From an uncultured Clostridia bacterium (lineage in GTDB: Bacteria; Bacillota; Clostridia; Christensenellales; Borkfalkiaceae): a stretch of 64,000 nucleotides of DNA. Under the pieces are notes generated by a model. That model had not been told where the DNA came from. It did not search any database and saw nothing but the letters and a program-made list of their open reading frames with translations. Both the position numbers and the translations under genes were made by a program. This document shows positions 41,880-50,297 of the stretch, piece by piece; within the stretch, counting starts at the first letter, position 1; every line of letters starts with the position of its first letter. Where the stretch lies: the NCBI GenBank assembly GCA_947174415.1, contig CAMWIW010000003.1:62001-126000 (forward strand), in the 5' to 3' direction.

Positions 41880-42899
41880 ATGGCAATTTCTTATAAAGAC
41901 AGCGGCGTTGACGTCGAAAGAGGTTACGAAGCGGTAAGGCTTATGAAAGAGCACGTAAAATCCACTTATACAAGCGGAGTTTTGGGCGATTTAGGTTCTT
42001 TCGGCGGTTTCTTCCAAATGCCTAAGGGAATGAAAGAACCCGTTCTCGTTGCAGGTACTGACGGCGTTGGTACGAAGTTGAAGTACGCAATTATTTCGGG
42101 AAGACACGACACGATAGGTATCGACGCGGTCGCTATGTGCGTAAACGATATAGTTTGTCAGGGCGCACAGCCTTTGTTCTTTTTGGACTATTTCGCAACG
42201 GGTAATTTAAGCCCCGAAAAAGTTGCAACCGTAGTTTCGGGAATTGCCGAAGGCTGCCGACAGTCCGGAGCGGCTTTGATCGGCGGTGAAACCGCGGAAA
42301 TGCCCGGTTTCTATCCTGAGGGCGAGTACGACATCGCAGGCTTTGCGGTGGGCGTCGTAGATAAGAAAAAGATAATAAACGGCAGCAAAATCAAGTCCGG
42401 CGACGTGCTTATAGGTATAAAGTCAAGCGGAATTCATTCCAACGGCTATTCTCTCGTGAGAAAGCTTTGGGGCGAAGATTTGAAAGACCTTGAAAAGTTC
42501 GACGCGGATTTAAACGCCAAGCCCATCGACGTACTTTTAACGCCTACGAAAATATACGTTCATTCCATTTTAGAGCTTATTAAAAAAGTAAGCGTAAAGG
42601 GCATTGCGCACATTACGGGCGGCGGCTTTATTGAAAATATTCCCCGTATCTTCCCCGAAGGTATAGGTTGCAGAATTGATACCAAGTCCTACGAAGTACC
42701 TGCTATTTTCCGTGTTATGCAGAAAAAAGCCAAGCTTTCAAAACAGGAAATTTACAATACCTTCAATATGGGTATAGGAATGGTCGTCTGCGTAAAGAAA
42801 GCCGACGTTGAAGCAACTATTGCCCAACTTGAAAGCACGGGCGAAGAGTGCGTAATTCTCGGCAAGACTGTTAAAGGACAAGGCGTAATTTTAAAATGA
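41880..42899 (+). CDS. purM: Phosphoribosylformylglycinamidine cyclo-ligase (AIR synthetase)
   Basis: Converts FGAM to AIR. Conserved YKDSGVDVERGYEAV, AGTDGVGTKLK, GGETAEMPGFY, GIKSSGIHSNGYSLVR and HITGGGFIENIPR. 339 residues. Start follows AAGGAG; overlaps purN by 4 nt (ATGA). Confidence 0.95.
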   Translation: MAISYKDSGVDVERGYEAVRLMKEHVKSTYTSGVLGDLGSFGGFFQMPKGMKEPVLVAGTDGVGTKLKYAIISGRHDTIGIDAVAMCVNDIVCQGAQPLFFLDYFATGNLSPEKVATVVSGIAEGCRQSGAALIGGETAEMPGFYPEGEYDIAGFAVGVVDKKKIINGSKIKSGDVLIGIKSSGIHSNGYSLVRKLWGEDLKDLEKFDADLNAKPIDVLLTPTKIYVHSILELIKKVSVKGIAHITGGGFIENIPRIFPEGIGCRIDTKSYEVPAIFRVMQKKAKLSKQEIYNTFNMGIGMVVCVKKADVEATIAQLESTGEECVILGKTVKGQGVILK

Positions 42900-43510
42900 A
42901 AAAAATAGCGGTATTCGCTTCGGGCGGCGGTACTGATTTTCAGTCGGTAATCGACGCAAACGAAAGGGAAAAATTCTGTGATATTGCCTTACTTATCGCC
43001 TCTAAGGACGGTATAGGCGCAATCGAAAGGGCAAAAAAACACGCAATCCCTGCGCGCGTCTTTGCAAAGAAAGACTACCCCGAAATTGAAAAACTTTACG
43101 AAGAATTGACTTACCTTCTCAATATGAACGGTATAGATTATATCGTTTTGGCGGGTTGGCTCAAAATAATTCCCGAAAGTTTTATAAAGAATTTCAAAGA
43201 CAGAATAATCAATATTCACCCGTCGCTCATTCCCGCATTTTGCGGTGCGGGCTATTACGGGCTGAAAGTTCATCAAGCCGTAATTGATTACGGCGCAAAG
43301 ATTTCGGGCTGCACCGTTCACTTTGTGAACGAAGTTCCCGACGGCGGCGCAATTATTGCTCAGCGCGCGGTTGAAGTCAAGGACGGCGACACTGCCGAAA
43401 CTCTGCAATCCCGCATTCTGGAACAAGAACACGAACTTTTGCCATATTGCGTGAAGAAGCTTTGTCAGGGCAAAATCGTAAAGACTGACAGAAAAGTCAA
43501 GATAAATTAA
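42896..43510 (+). CDS. purN: Phosphoribosylglycinamide formyltransferase PurN
   Basis: Transfers formyl from 10-formyl-THF to GAR. FASGGGTDFQSVIDA, catalytic INIHPSLIPAFCGAGYYG and TVHFVNEVPDGGAIIAQ are conserved. 204 residues. Ribosome-binding site is inside purM. Confidence 0.93.
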   Translation: MKKIAVFASGGGTDFQSVIDANEREKFCDIALLIASKDGIGAIERAKKHAIPARVFAKKDYPEIEKLYEELTYLLNMNGIDYIVLAGWLKIIPESFIKNFKDRIINIHPSLIPAFCGAGYYGLKVHQAVIDYGAKISGCTVHFVNEVPDGGAIIAQRAVEVKDGDTAETLQSRILEQEHELLPYCVKKLCQGKIVKTDRKVKIN

Positions 43511-43523
43511 CGGAGGAAAAATT

Positions 43524-45143
43524 ATGGAAATGAAGAAAAGGGCACTTGTCAGCGTATCTGACAAGGCGGGCGTGGTTGAGTTCTGCAAAGGTCTTGTAAA
43601 GTGCGGCTTTGAAATTATTTCAACGGGCGGCACGGCAAAGGCATTGAAAGAGGCTGGATTAAAGGTTATCGGAATTTCCGAAATAACGGGCTTTCCCGAG
43701 TGCCTTGACGGCAGGGTAAAAACTCTGCACCCCAACGTACACGCGGGACTTCTTGCAATGCGTTCGAACTCAGAGCATATGGCTCAGCTTGAAAAGCTCA
43801 ATATCAATACCATAGATATCGTCTGCGTAAATCTTTATCCTTTTAAAGCAACCCTTGCAAAGGGCGCGGATTTTGCAGAGTGCGTAGAGAATATAGATAT
43901 CGGCGGACCTACTATGATAAGGGCGGCGGCGAAGAACTATCAGGACGTAGCCGTCATAGTAGACCCCAAGGACTATTCAAAAGTTCTTTCAGAACTTGAA
44001 AACGGCGGAGTTACGCTTGAAACCAAGAAGTATCTCCAATACAAGGTTTTTGCGCATACCGCGGTTTACGACAGCCTCATTTCCAACTACCTTGCTTCCC
44101 AGCTCGGTATAACTTTCCCTGACGAAGTAACGTTCGCCTACTCTAAAGCGCAAGATATGCGTTACGGCGAAAATCCCAATCAGCAAGCCGTTTTCTATAA
44201 CGAACAGTTTATCCGCAAAGGCTCGTTATCTTCGGCTAAGCAGCTTTGGGGCAAAGAACTTTCATATAACAACATTAACGACGCTAACGGCGCGTTGGAA
44301 CTTTTAAAAGAATTCAGCGACACGCCCGCAGTGGTTGCGTGCAAACACGCCAACCCTTGCGGAGTAGGAACGGGCAAAACCGTTCACGAAGCTTATATGC
44401 GCGCCTACGAAAGCGACCCCGTATCGGTGTTCGGCGGCATACTTGCAATCAACGGGACGGTGGATAAAGATACCGCAACCGAGATAAACAAAATCTTTAT
44501 TGAAATCGTAATGGCTTCCGATTATACGGCGGAAGCGTTGGAAATTTTACAGCAGAAGAAAAATATACGCCTTCTTAAAATCGACGATATTTGCGCCAAG
44601 CGCGAAAGCACGGCTTTTGATATGAAAAAGGTCTACGGCGGACTTCTCGTCCAACAGTATGACGAGGGGCTTATTCATAACGGGGATATGAACCTCTTCA
44701 AAACCAAAGCAAGCATAGAGGTCAGCACTCTTCCAAGCGGTAAAGAAAAGACTGTTTACGGGCTCGGCGTCGTAACGGACCGCGCACCCAATAAGGAAGA
44801 GATAGATGCTATGCTGTTTGCGTGGAAGGTAGTTAAACATACCAAATCAAACGCGATAGTTATCGGCAAGAAAGGCAGAACAACGGGCATAGGAATGGGA
44901 CAGACCAACCGCATTTGGGCAGCGCAACAAGCTATAGCCCATGCAGGTAAAGAAGCTAAGGGCTCGGTTATGGCGTCGGATGCTTTCTTCCCGTTCCCTG
45001 ATTGCGTGGAAGAGTGCGTAAAATCGGGCATTACCGCAATTATCCAGCCGGGCGGTTCTATTCAGGACAAGGCTTCCGTAGAGGCTTGCAACGCCGCAGG
45101 AATTGCTATGGTATTCGTCGGCGACAGACACTTTAAACACTAA
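43524..45143 (+). CDS. purH: Bifunctional AICAR formyltransferase / IMP cyclohydrolase PurH
   Basis: Last two steps to IMP. The N-terminal MGS-like domain (about 1-200: ALVSVSDKAGVVEF, ISTGGTAKAL, DGRVKTLHP) is the cyclohydrolase. The C-terminal domain has MRYGENPNQQA, CKHANPCG (catalytic Lys-His) and ASDAFFPFPD. At 539 residues it is slightly longer than the usual 510-520. Start follows GGAGG. Confidence 0.95.
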   Translation: MEMKKRALVSVSDKAGVVEFCKGLVKCGFEIISTGGTAKALKEAGLKVIGISEITGFPECLDGRVKTLHPNVHAGLLAMRSNSEHMAQLEKLNINTIDIVCVNLYPFKATLAKGADFAECVENIDIGGPTMIRAAAKNYQDVAVIVDPKDYSKVLSELENGGVTLETKKYLQYKVFAHTAVYDSLISNYLASQLGITFPDEVTFAYSKAQDMRYGENPNQQAVFYNEQFIRKGSLSSAKQLWGKELSYNNINDANGALELLKEFSDTPAVVACKHANPCGVGTGKTVHEAYMRAYESDPVSVFGGILAINGTVDKDTATEINKIFIEIVMASDYTAEALEILQQKKNIRLLKIDDICAKRESTAFDMKKVYGGLLVQQYDEGLIHNGDMNLFKTKASIEVSTLPSGKEKTVYGLGVVTDRAPNKEEIDAMLFAWKVVKHTKSNAIVIGKKGRTTGIGMGQTNRIWAAQQAIAHAGKEAKGSVMASDAFFPFPDCVEECVKSGITAIIQPGGSIQDKASVEACNAAGIAMVFVGDRHFKH

Positions 45144-45151
45144 TCAAAGGG

Positions 45152-45196
45152 TGCTTGAATAACGATAGACCCCCATATATGCTTGAATTAACGATA
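45152..45196 (+). repeat. Dispersed repeat copy B with partial tandem duplication (purH-purD gap)
   Basis: The core GATAGACCCCCATATATGC begins at 45164. The segment TGCTTGAATAACGATA (45152 onward) recurs as TGCTTGAATTAACGATA at 45180, so the unit of about 28 nt is partly tandem here. It fills most of the 66-nt gap between purH and purD. Confidence 0.85.
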
Positions 45197-45209
45197 AAAT
45201 GAGGAAATT

Positions 45210-46490
45210 ATGCAAGTTTTAGTTATAGGAAACGGCGGAAGAGAACACGCCTTATTACTTGCACTTAAAAAAAGCAAAAAAGTTGAAAAGCTTTACTGTA
45301 TGAAAGGCAACGCAGGTACTGCACAAATTGCCGAAAATGTTGACGTCAATTATATGAATATCGGCGCCGTCAAAAAATTCGCTGCGGAGCACCCCGAAAT
45401 AGACTACTACGTAGTAGCCCCCGACGACCCTTTGGCAATAGGACTTGTGGATGAGTTGGAAGCAATGGGCAAGCGCTGCTTCGGTCCGAGGAAGAACGCC
45501 GCGATAATTGAGGCGAGCAAAGCTTTTTCCAAAGCGCTTATGAAAAAGTACAATATTCCCACGGCTGAGGCTGAAATATTTGACGACTACGACAAAGCTC
45601 TCGAATACGTTCGCAGAAAGGGTGCGCCGATCGTTTTAAAAGCGGACGGTCTTGCGCTTGGCAAAGGAGTTCTCGTCTGCGAGGATTTGAAACGTGCGGA
45701 AGAGGGCTTGAAAGAGATTATGCTCGATAAGTCGTTCGGAGCTGCCGGCAACGTTATCGTTATCGAAGAGTGTCTGAAAGGCTTGAAATACACCCCCGGC
45801 GAAGAAGTTTCAGTTCTTGCTTTCACTGACGGCAAAACTATAGTTCCCATGATAACTTCTTGCGACCATAAACGCGCAAATGACAGGGACAAAGGCTTGA
45901 ACACGGGCGGAATGGGCACTTTTTCGCCTTGTCCGTTCTGGACTAAAGAGCTTGAAAAAGAAGTTCTCGAAACCATTATGATACCCACTATGAACGCAAT
46001 GAACGCCGAGGGGCGGACTTTTAAAGGCTGCCTCTATTTTGGGCTTATGCGTACGGATAAGGGAATGAAAGTGGTAGAGTACAATTCCCGCTTCGGCGAC
46101 CCCGAAACCCAAGTCGTTTTGCCGATGTTAAAGACCGATTTAATGGAAATTTTCGAGGCTATTACGGACGAGCGGCTTTCGGATATAAACGTCGAATGGG
46201 AAGACGGAGCGTGTGTTTGCGTGGTTCTTGCAAGCGGAGGTTATCCTCTAAGCTATGCAAAGGGTAAAGAAATTACTATAGGCGAAGTTGAAAACGTTCA
46301 GATTATCCACGCGGGAACGGCTGTTAAAGACGGTAAATTAATCACCAACGGCGGCAGAGTTCTGGGCGTAGTCGCCAAGGGTAAAACGGTTGACGACGCC
46401 AGAAGAAAAGCGTACAAAGCCGTTGATAATATCAGTTGGGAAAACATGTTTTACCGCAAGGACATTGGCATAAAATATCGCGAGGGTTAA
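45210..46490 (+). CDS. purD: Phosphoribosylamine-glycine ligase
   Basis: ATP-grasp enzyme forming GAR. VIGNGGREHALLLALKKS, APDDPLAIGLVDELEAMG, LKADGLALGKGVLV, NTGGMGTFSPCP and SRFGDPETQVVLPML are conserved. 426 residues. Start follows GAGGA, which overlaps the stop of a short frame running out of repeat copy B. Confidence 0.95.
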   Translation: MQVLVIGNGGREHALLLALKKSKKVEKLYCMKGNAGTAQIAENVDVNYMNIGAVKKFAAEHPEIDYYVVAPDDPLAIGLVDELEAMGKRCFGPRKNAAIIEASKAFSKALMKKYNIPTAEAEIFDDYDKALEYVRRKGAPIVLKADGLALGKGVLVCEDLKRAEEGLKEIMLDKSFGAAGNVIVIEECLKGLKYTPGEEVSVLAFTDGKTIVPMITSCDHKRANDRDKGLNTGGMGTFSPCPFWTKELEKEVLETIMIPTMNAMNAEGRTFKGCLYFGLMRTDKGMKVVEYNSRFGDPETQVVLPMLKTDLMEIFEAITDERLSDINVEWEDGACVCVVLASGGYPLSYAKGKEITIGEVENVQIIHAGTAVKDGKLITNGGRVLGVVAKGKTVDDARRKAYKAVDNISWENMFYRKDIGIKYREG

Positions 46491-46493
46491 CTG

Positions 46494-46533
46494 ATAGACC
46501 CCCATATATGCCTCAAATAACGCACTTTTACTT
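46494..46533 (+). repeat. Dispersed repeat copy C (purD-purL gap)
   Basis: GATAGACCCCATATATGCC followed by TCAAATAACGCACTTTTAC, starting 4 nt after the purD stop. It is one C shorter than copies A and B. Its ATG (46508) opens a 14-codon frame whose TGA overlaps the purL ATG. Confidence 0.85.
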
Positions 46534-46548
46534 AAAAAGGTTTAAAAT

Positions 46549-49500
46549 ATGATATACAGAATTTTCGTTGAAAAAAAGGACAATTTACAGGCAAACAAGG
46601 TTAAGGAAGATATAAAAAATCTTCTTAAAATCAACGCTGGCAGTTTGCGCAAACTTTTAAGATACGACGTTGAGGGACTTTCGGAGGAAGAGTTTAAAGC
46701 CGCCGTCCCTTGCGTTTTTTCCGAACCGCCCGTTGATAACGTTTTCTATGAAAGCGTGGAGTTCGGCAAGGAAGACAAGGTTTTTGCCATAGCTTACCTT
46801 ACGGGGCAGTACGATCAGCGTGCGGACAGCGCGGCGCAGTGTGTTCAGCTTCTGACGCAAAAAGAGCGCCCCATAATTAAGTGCGCGCAGGTGTACGCTG
46901 TTTCCGGTGTAAACGAAAGTCAGCTTGAAAAAATTAAAAACCATCTTATCAACCCCGTAGAGAGTGAGGAGGTTTCGCTTGAAAAGCCCTCGTCCCTTGC
47001 GCATATAACGGTTGCCTCCGAAGACGTGAAAGAAGTTGCAAACTTCATTTCTTTCACTGATGCGGAGATTAAAGCTTATCATGCGCAAATGGGGCTTGCT
47101 ATGTCCGTGGCAGACTTGATTTTCGTTCGCGATTATTTCAAAAAGGAAAACAGAAATCCCACCGAAACGGAAATCAAGGTTATAGATACTTATTGGTCTG
47201 ACCATTGTCGCCATACGACTTTCTCAACGGAAATTAAAAATATTGAAATTAACAGCGACAATGTACACGTGCAAAACGCGCTTAATTTATACAACGAGCT
47301 CTTTAAAGAGCTTTACAAAGACAGGAAAGACAAATACCCCTGTCTAATGGATATTGCAACTATTGCCGTCAAAAAGCTTAAAAAAGAGGGCAAACTTGCA
47401 AATTTGGATGAATCCGACGAAATTAACGCTTGTTCTATAAAAATAGATGCAGTTTTAGACGGTAAACCCGAAAAGTATACCGTTATGTTCAAGAACGAGA
47501 CGCACAACCACCCCACGGAAATCGAACCGTTTGGCGGTGCGGCTACCTGTTTAGGCGGAGCTATACGCGACCCTCTTTCGGGCAGAACTTACGTTTTGCA
47601 GTCAATGCGCGTTACCGGCTGTGCCGACCCTACCGAGCCCATAGAAAACACAATTTCGGGCAAGCTTCCCCAAAGAGTTATAACAAAAACCGCCGCTGCG
47701 GGCTTTTCTTCATACGGAAACCAGATAGGACTTGCAACGGGACAGGTAGACGAAGTCTATCACCCGGGATATAAAGCTAAGCGGCTTGAAACGGGCTTCG
47801 TCGTCGGCGGTGCAAAATCGGATATGATTTACCGCGCAAAACCCGCAAAAGGAGACGTCATTCTTCTTTTGGGCGGTGAAACGGGGCGCGACGGCTGCGG
47901 CGGCGCTACGGGTTCTTCAAAAGCACACGATAAAAAGTCCGTACAGACTTGCGGTGCGGAAGTACAGAAAGGCAATGCCCTGACTGAAAGGAAGCTTCAA
48001 CGCCTTTTCCTTAACGAAAAAGCCACAAAAATGATTAAAAAATGCAACGACTTCGGTGCAGGCGGCGTATCCGTCGCAATTGGCGAGCTTGCGGACGGGC
48101 TTATAATCGAGCTTGACAAAGTTCCCAAAAAGTACGAGGGGCTTTCCGGCACGGAGCTTGCTATTTCCGAATCACAGGAAAGAATGGCTGTGGTAGTTGC
48201 TAAAAACGACGTAGATAAATTTATCGAGCTTGCCGCAGAAGAGAATTTAACGGCAACGGCTGTAGCAACCGTAACGGACGACAGAAGAATGAAAATGTTC
48301 CATCGCGGCAAAGCCATAGTGGATATTTCGCGTGATTTTCTCGATACAAACGGCGTAAAACAGGTTACGGATGCAGAAATCAACGAAAAAGTTACTGATT
48401 TCTTTGCTGTTCCCGAACCTTCGACATTTAAAAACAAACTTATTAATACGTTATCGCAACTCAACGTCTGCTCTAAGAAGGGACTTGCGGAAACTTTCGA
48501 CAGTACAATCGGCGCAAAATCGGTTTATATGCCTTTCGGCGGCAAGCATCAGCTTACGCCCGTTATCGCAATGGCGGCAAAGCTTGTCGGCGGTGAAACG
48601 GACGACTGTACGGTATCAGCTTACGGATACTCCCCTGAGCTTACTTCGTCATCGCCTTTCACGGGTGCGATTTATTCCATAGTTGCGTCAGTTTCTAAAA
48701 TAGTAGCAAGCGGCGCAAAAGCCGAAGATATCCGTCTTTCCTTGCAAGAATTCTTTATGCGCCTTCGCGATGAAAAGAAGAGGTGGGGCGTTCCCCTTTC
48801 CGCATTGCTCGGCGCGCTGTATGCACAGATTAATTTGGGGCTTGGCGCAATAGGCGGCAAAGATAGCATGAGCGGCACTTTCGAGGATATAGACGTTCCT
48901 CCGACGCTTATTTCATTTGCGCTTGCTCCCGCAAAAGCTTCCCGTCTTATAACAAACGTTTTAACCCGCACGGGCGAAAAACTTTACCTGTTACCCATAC
49001 CAAAAGATGAGAACTTTATCCCCGATTTTGAGGAACTTAAAAAGGTTTACAATTGCGTTAATTCAAGCATATGCGGGGGGCAATTGAGTTTTGCAACCGT
49101 AGTTGAAAAGGGCGGTGCAGTCGCCGCGGTAGCTAAATCTTGCTTCGGTAACGGGCTTGGCTTCAAATTCGAATGTAGCTATGAAGACGCATTCAAAGAA
49201 GGCTACGGTGATTTGATCGTTTCAGTCAAAGACGAAAAAGTGCTTGACGGGCTTAACTTTATCTATCTTGGCGAAACAACTAAAAAAGACTTTATTTTGG
49301 GTAAAGAGAAAGTAAAGGATTTTGAGGCGCTATCAGCCTATACGGGCAAACTTGAAGAGGTATTCCCTACGACAGCAAAAGCTGAGGGCAAAGTTCCGAA
49401 CTGCGACTATAAGAAGGGAAGTGCGGTGCATAGTGTTTCCGTAAAAGCGGCAAAGCCCCGCGTATTTATTCCTGCATTCCCCGGAACTAACTGCGAACTC

Positions 49501-50250
49501 GATACTGCCCGTGCGTTCAATTTGGCGGGCGCTGAAACCGAAATATTGGTTATTAAGAACCGCACTCCCGCAGACATAGAGGAGAGCGTGCAGGCTATAA
49601 TAAAGGCAATAGACAGGGCGAATATAATCGCTTTTCCCGGCGGTTTCTCGGGTGGCGACGAACCCGACGGCTCAGGTAAATTTATTGCAACTACGTTCAA
49701 AAACCCCGCGGTTTCCGAACGGATAATGGAACTTTTGAATAACCGCGACGGGTTAGTGTTGGGTATCTGCAACGGCTTCCAAGCTCTTATTAAGCTTGGC
49801 CTTGTGCCTTACGGCAAGGTTTGTCCGCTCACGGCAGAATCACCCACACTGACTTTCAACAATATTTCCCGACACGTTTCGACCATGGCTGATATCCGAG
49901 TTGCGTCTACGCTTAGCCCTTGGCTTTCGGCTTGCAAGGTTGGGGAAGTTTATTCCGTTCCCGTTTCTCACGGCGAGGGCAAAATCGTTGCTCCCGCAGC
50001 CGAACTCGAATTAATGAAAAAGTACGGTCAGATTGCCACTCAGTACGTTGACCTGAACGGTAAACCGACTATGCAAAGTCCTTATAACCCCAACGGCAGT
50101 ATGTGGGCGATTGAAGGCATAACCTCACCTGACGGCAGGGTTTTCGGTAAAATGGGACACAGTGAAAGAAAGGGAGAAAACCTTTACAAGAATTTCGACG
50201 GCAACTTTGATATGAAAATTTTCGAAAGCGGCGTCAAATATTTTAAATAA
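46549..50250 (+). CDS. purL: Phosphoribosylformylglycinamidine synthase, single-chain
   Basis: FGAM synthetase fused with its glutaminase. Residues about 1-150 form the PurS-like region; the synthetase shows DTYWSDHCRHTTF, FKNETHNHPTEIEPFGGAAT and LGGETGRDGCGGATGSS; the C-terminal amidotransferase (about 970-1233) has FPGTNCELDTARAF, catalytic Cys in LGICNGFQ and SHGEGK. 1233 residues, as in Clostridia and Gram-negatives that use the large form. Nucleotides 49055-49084 (CVNSSICGG) coincide with dispersed repeat copy G. Confidence 0.95.
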   Translation: MIYRIFVEKKDNLQANKVKEDIKNLLKINAGSLRKLLRYDVEGLSEEEFKAAVPCVFSEPPVDNVFYESVEFGKEDKVFAIAYLTGQYDQRADSAAQCVQLLTQKERPIIKCAQVYAVSGVNESQLEKIKNHLINPVESEEVSLEKPSSLAHITVASEDVKEVANFISFTDAEIKAYHAQMGLAMSVADLIFVRDYFKKENRNPTETEIKVIDTYWSDHCRHTTFSTEIKNIEINSDNVHVQNALNLYNELFKELYKDRKDKYPCLMDIATIAVKKLKKEGKLANLDESDEINACSIKIDAVLDGKPEKYTVMFKNETHNHPTEIEPFGGAATCLGGAIRDPLSGRTYVLQSMRVTGCADPTEPIENTISGKLPQRVITKTAAAGFSSYGNQIGLATGQVDEVYHPGYKAKRLETGFVVGGAKSDMIYRAKPAKGDVILLLGGETGRDGCGGATGSSKAHDKKSVQTCGAEVQKGNALTERKLQRLFLNEKATKMIKKCNDFGAGGVSVAIGELADGLIIELDKVPKKYEGLSGTELAISESQERMAVVVAKNDVDKFIELAAEENLTATAVATVTDDRRMKMFHRGKAIVDISRDFLDTNGVKQVTDAEINEKVTDFFAVPEPSTFKNKLINTLSQLNVCSKKGLAETFDSTIGAKSVYMPFGGKHQLTPVIAMAAKLVGGETDDCTVSAYGYSPELTSSSPFTGAIYSIVASVSKIVASGAKAEDIRLSLQEFFMRLRDEKKRWGVPLSALLGALYAQINLGLGAIGGKDSMSGTFEDIDVPPTLISFALAPAKASRLITNVLTRTGEKLYLLPIPKDENFIPDFEELKKVYNCVNSSICGGQLSFATVVEKGGAVAAVAKSCFGNGLGFKFECSYEDAFKEGYGDLIVSVKDEKVLDGLNFIYLGETTKKDFILGKEKVKDFEALSAYTGKLEEVFPTTAKAEGKVPNCDYKKGSAVHSVSVKAAKPRVFIPAFPGTNCELDTARAFNLAGAETEILVIKNRTPADIEESVQAIIKAIDRANIIAFPGGFSGGDEPDGSGKFIATTFKNPAVSERIMELLNNRDGLVLGICNGFQALIKLGLVPYGKVCPLTAESPTLTFNNISRHVSTMADIRVASTLSPWLSACKVGEVYSVPVSHGEGKIVAPAAELELMKKYGQIATQYVDLNGKPTMQSPYNPNGSMWAIEGITSPDGRVFGKMGHSERKGENLYKNFDGNFDMKIFESGVKYFK
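49055..49084 (-). repeat. Dispersed repeat copy G, inside purL
   Basis: On the minus strand ATTGCCCCCCGCATATGC then TTGAATTAACGCAATTGT; 17 nt (CGTTAATTCAAGCATAT on the plus strand) are identical to the complement of copy B. It encodes CVNSSICGG where related PurL proteins have an amphipathic helix of similar length. Confidence 0.6.
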
Positions 50251-50260
50251 TCAATAATAA

Positions 50261-50296
50261 AAAAGGCGCGGCTGTGAAAAGCCGCGCCTTTTTTAG
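50261..50296. terminator. Bidirectional terminator after purL
   Basis: AAAAGGCGCGGCT (50261-50273) pairs with AGCCGCGCCTTTT (50280-50292); T tracts on both strands. It ends the purine operon and the convergent lipoprotein gene. Confidence 0.9.
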
Positions 50297-50297
50297 T

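Noticed and set aside
43955..43975. AGACCCC in purH as a repeat copy
   Set aside because: The match does not extend to ATATATGC or the tail.
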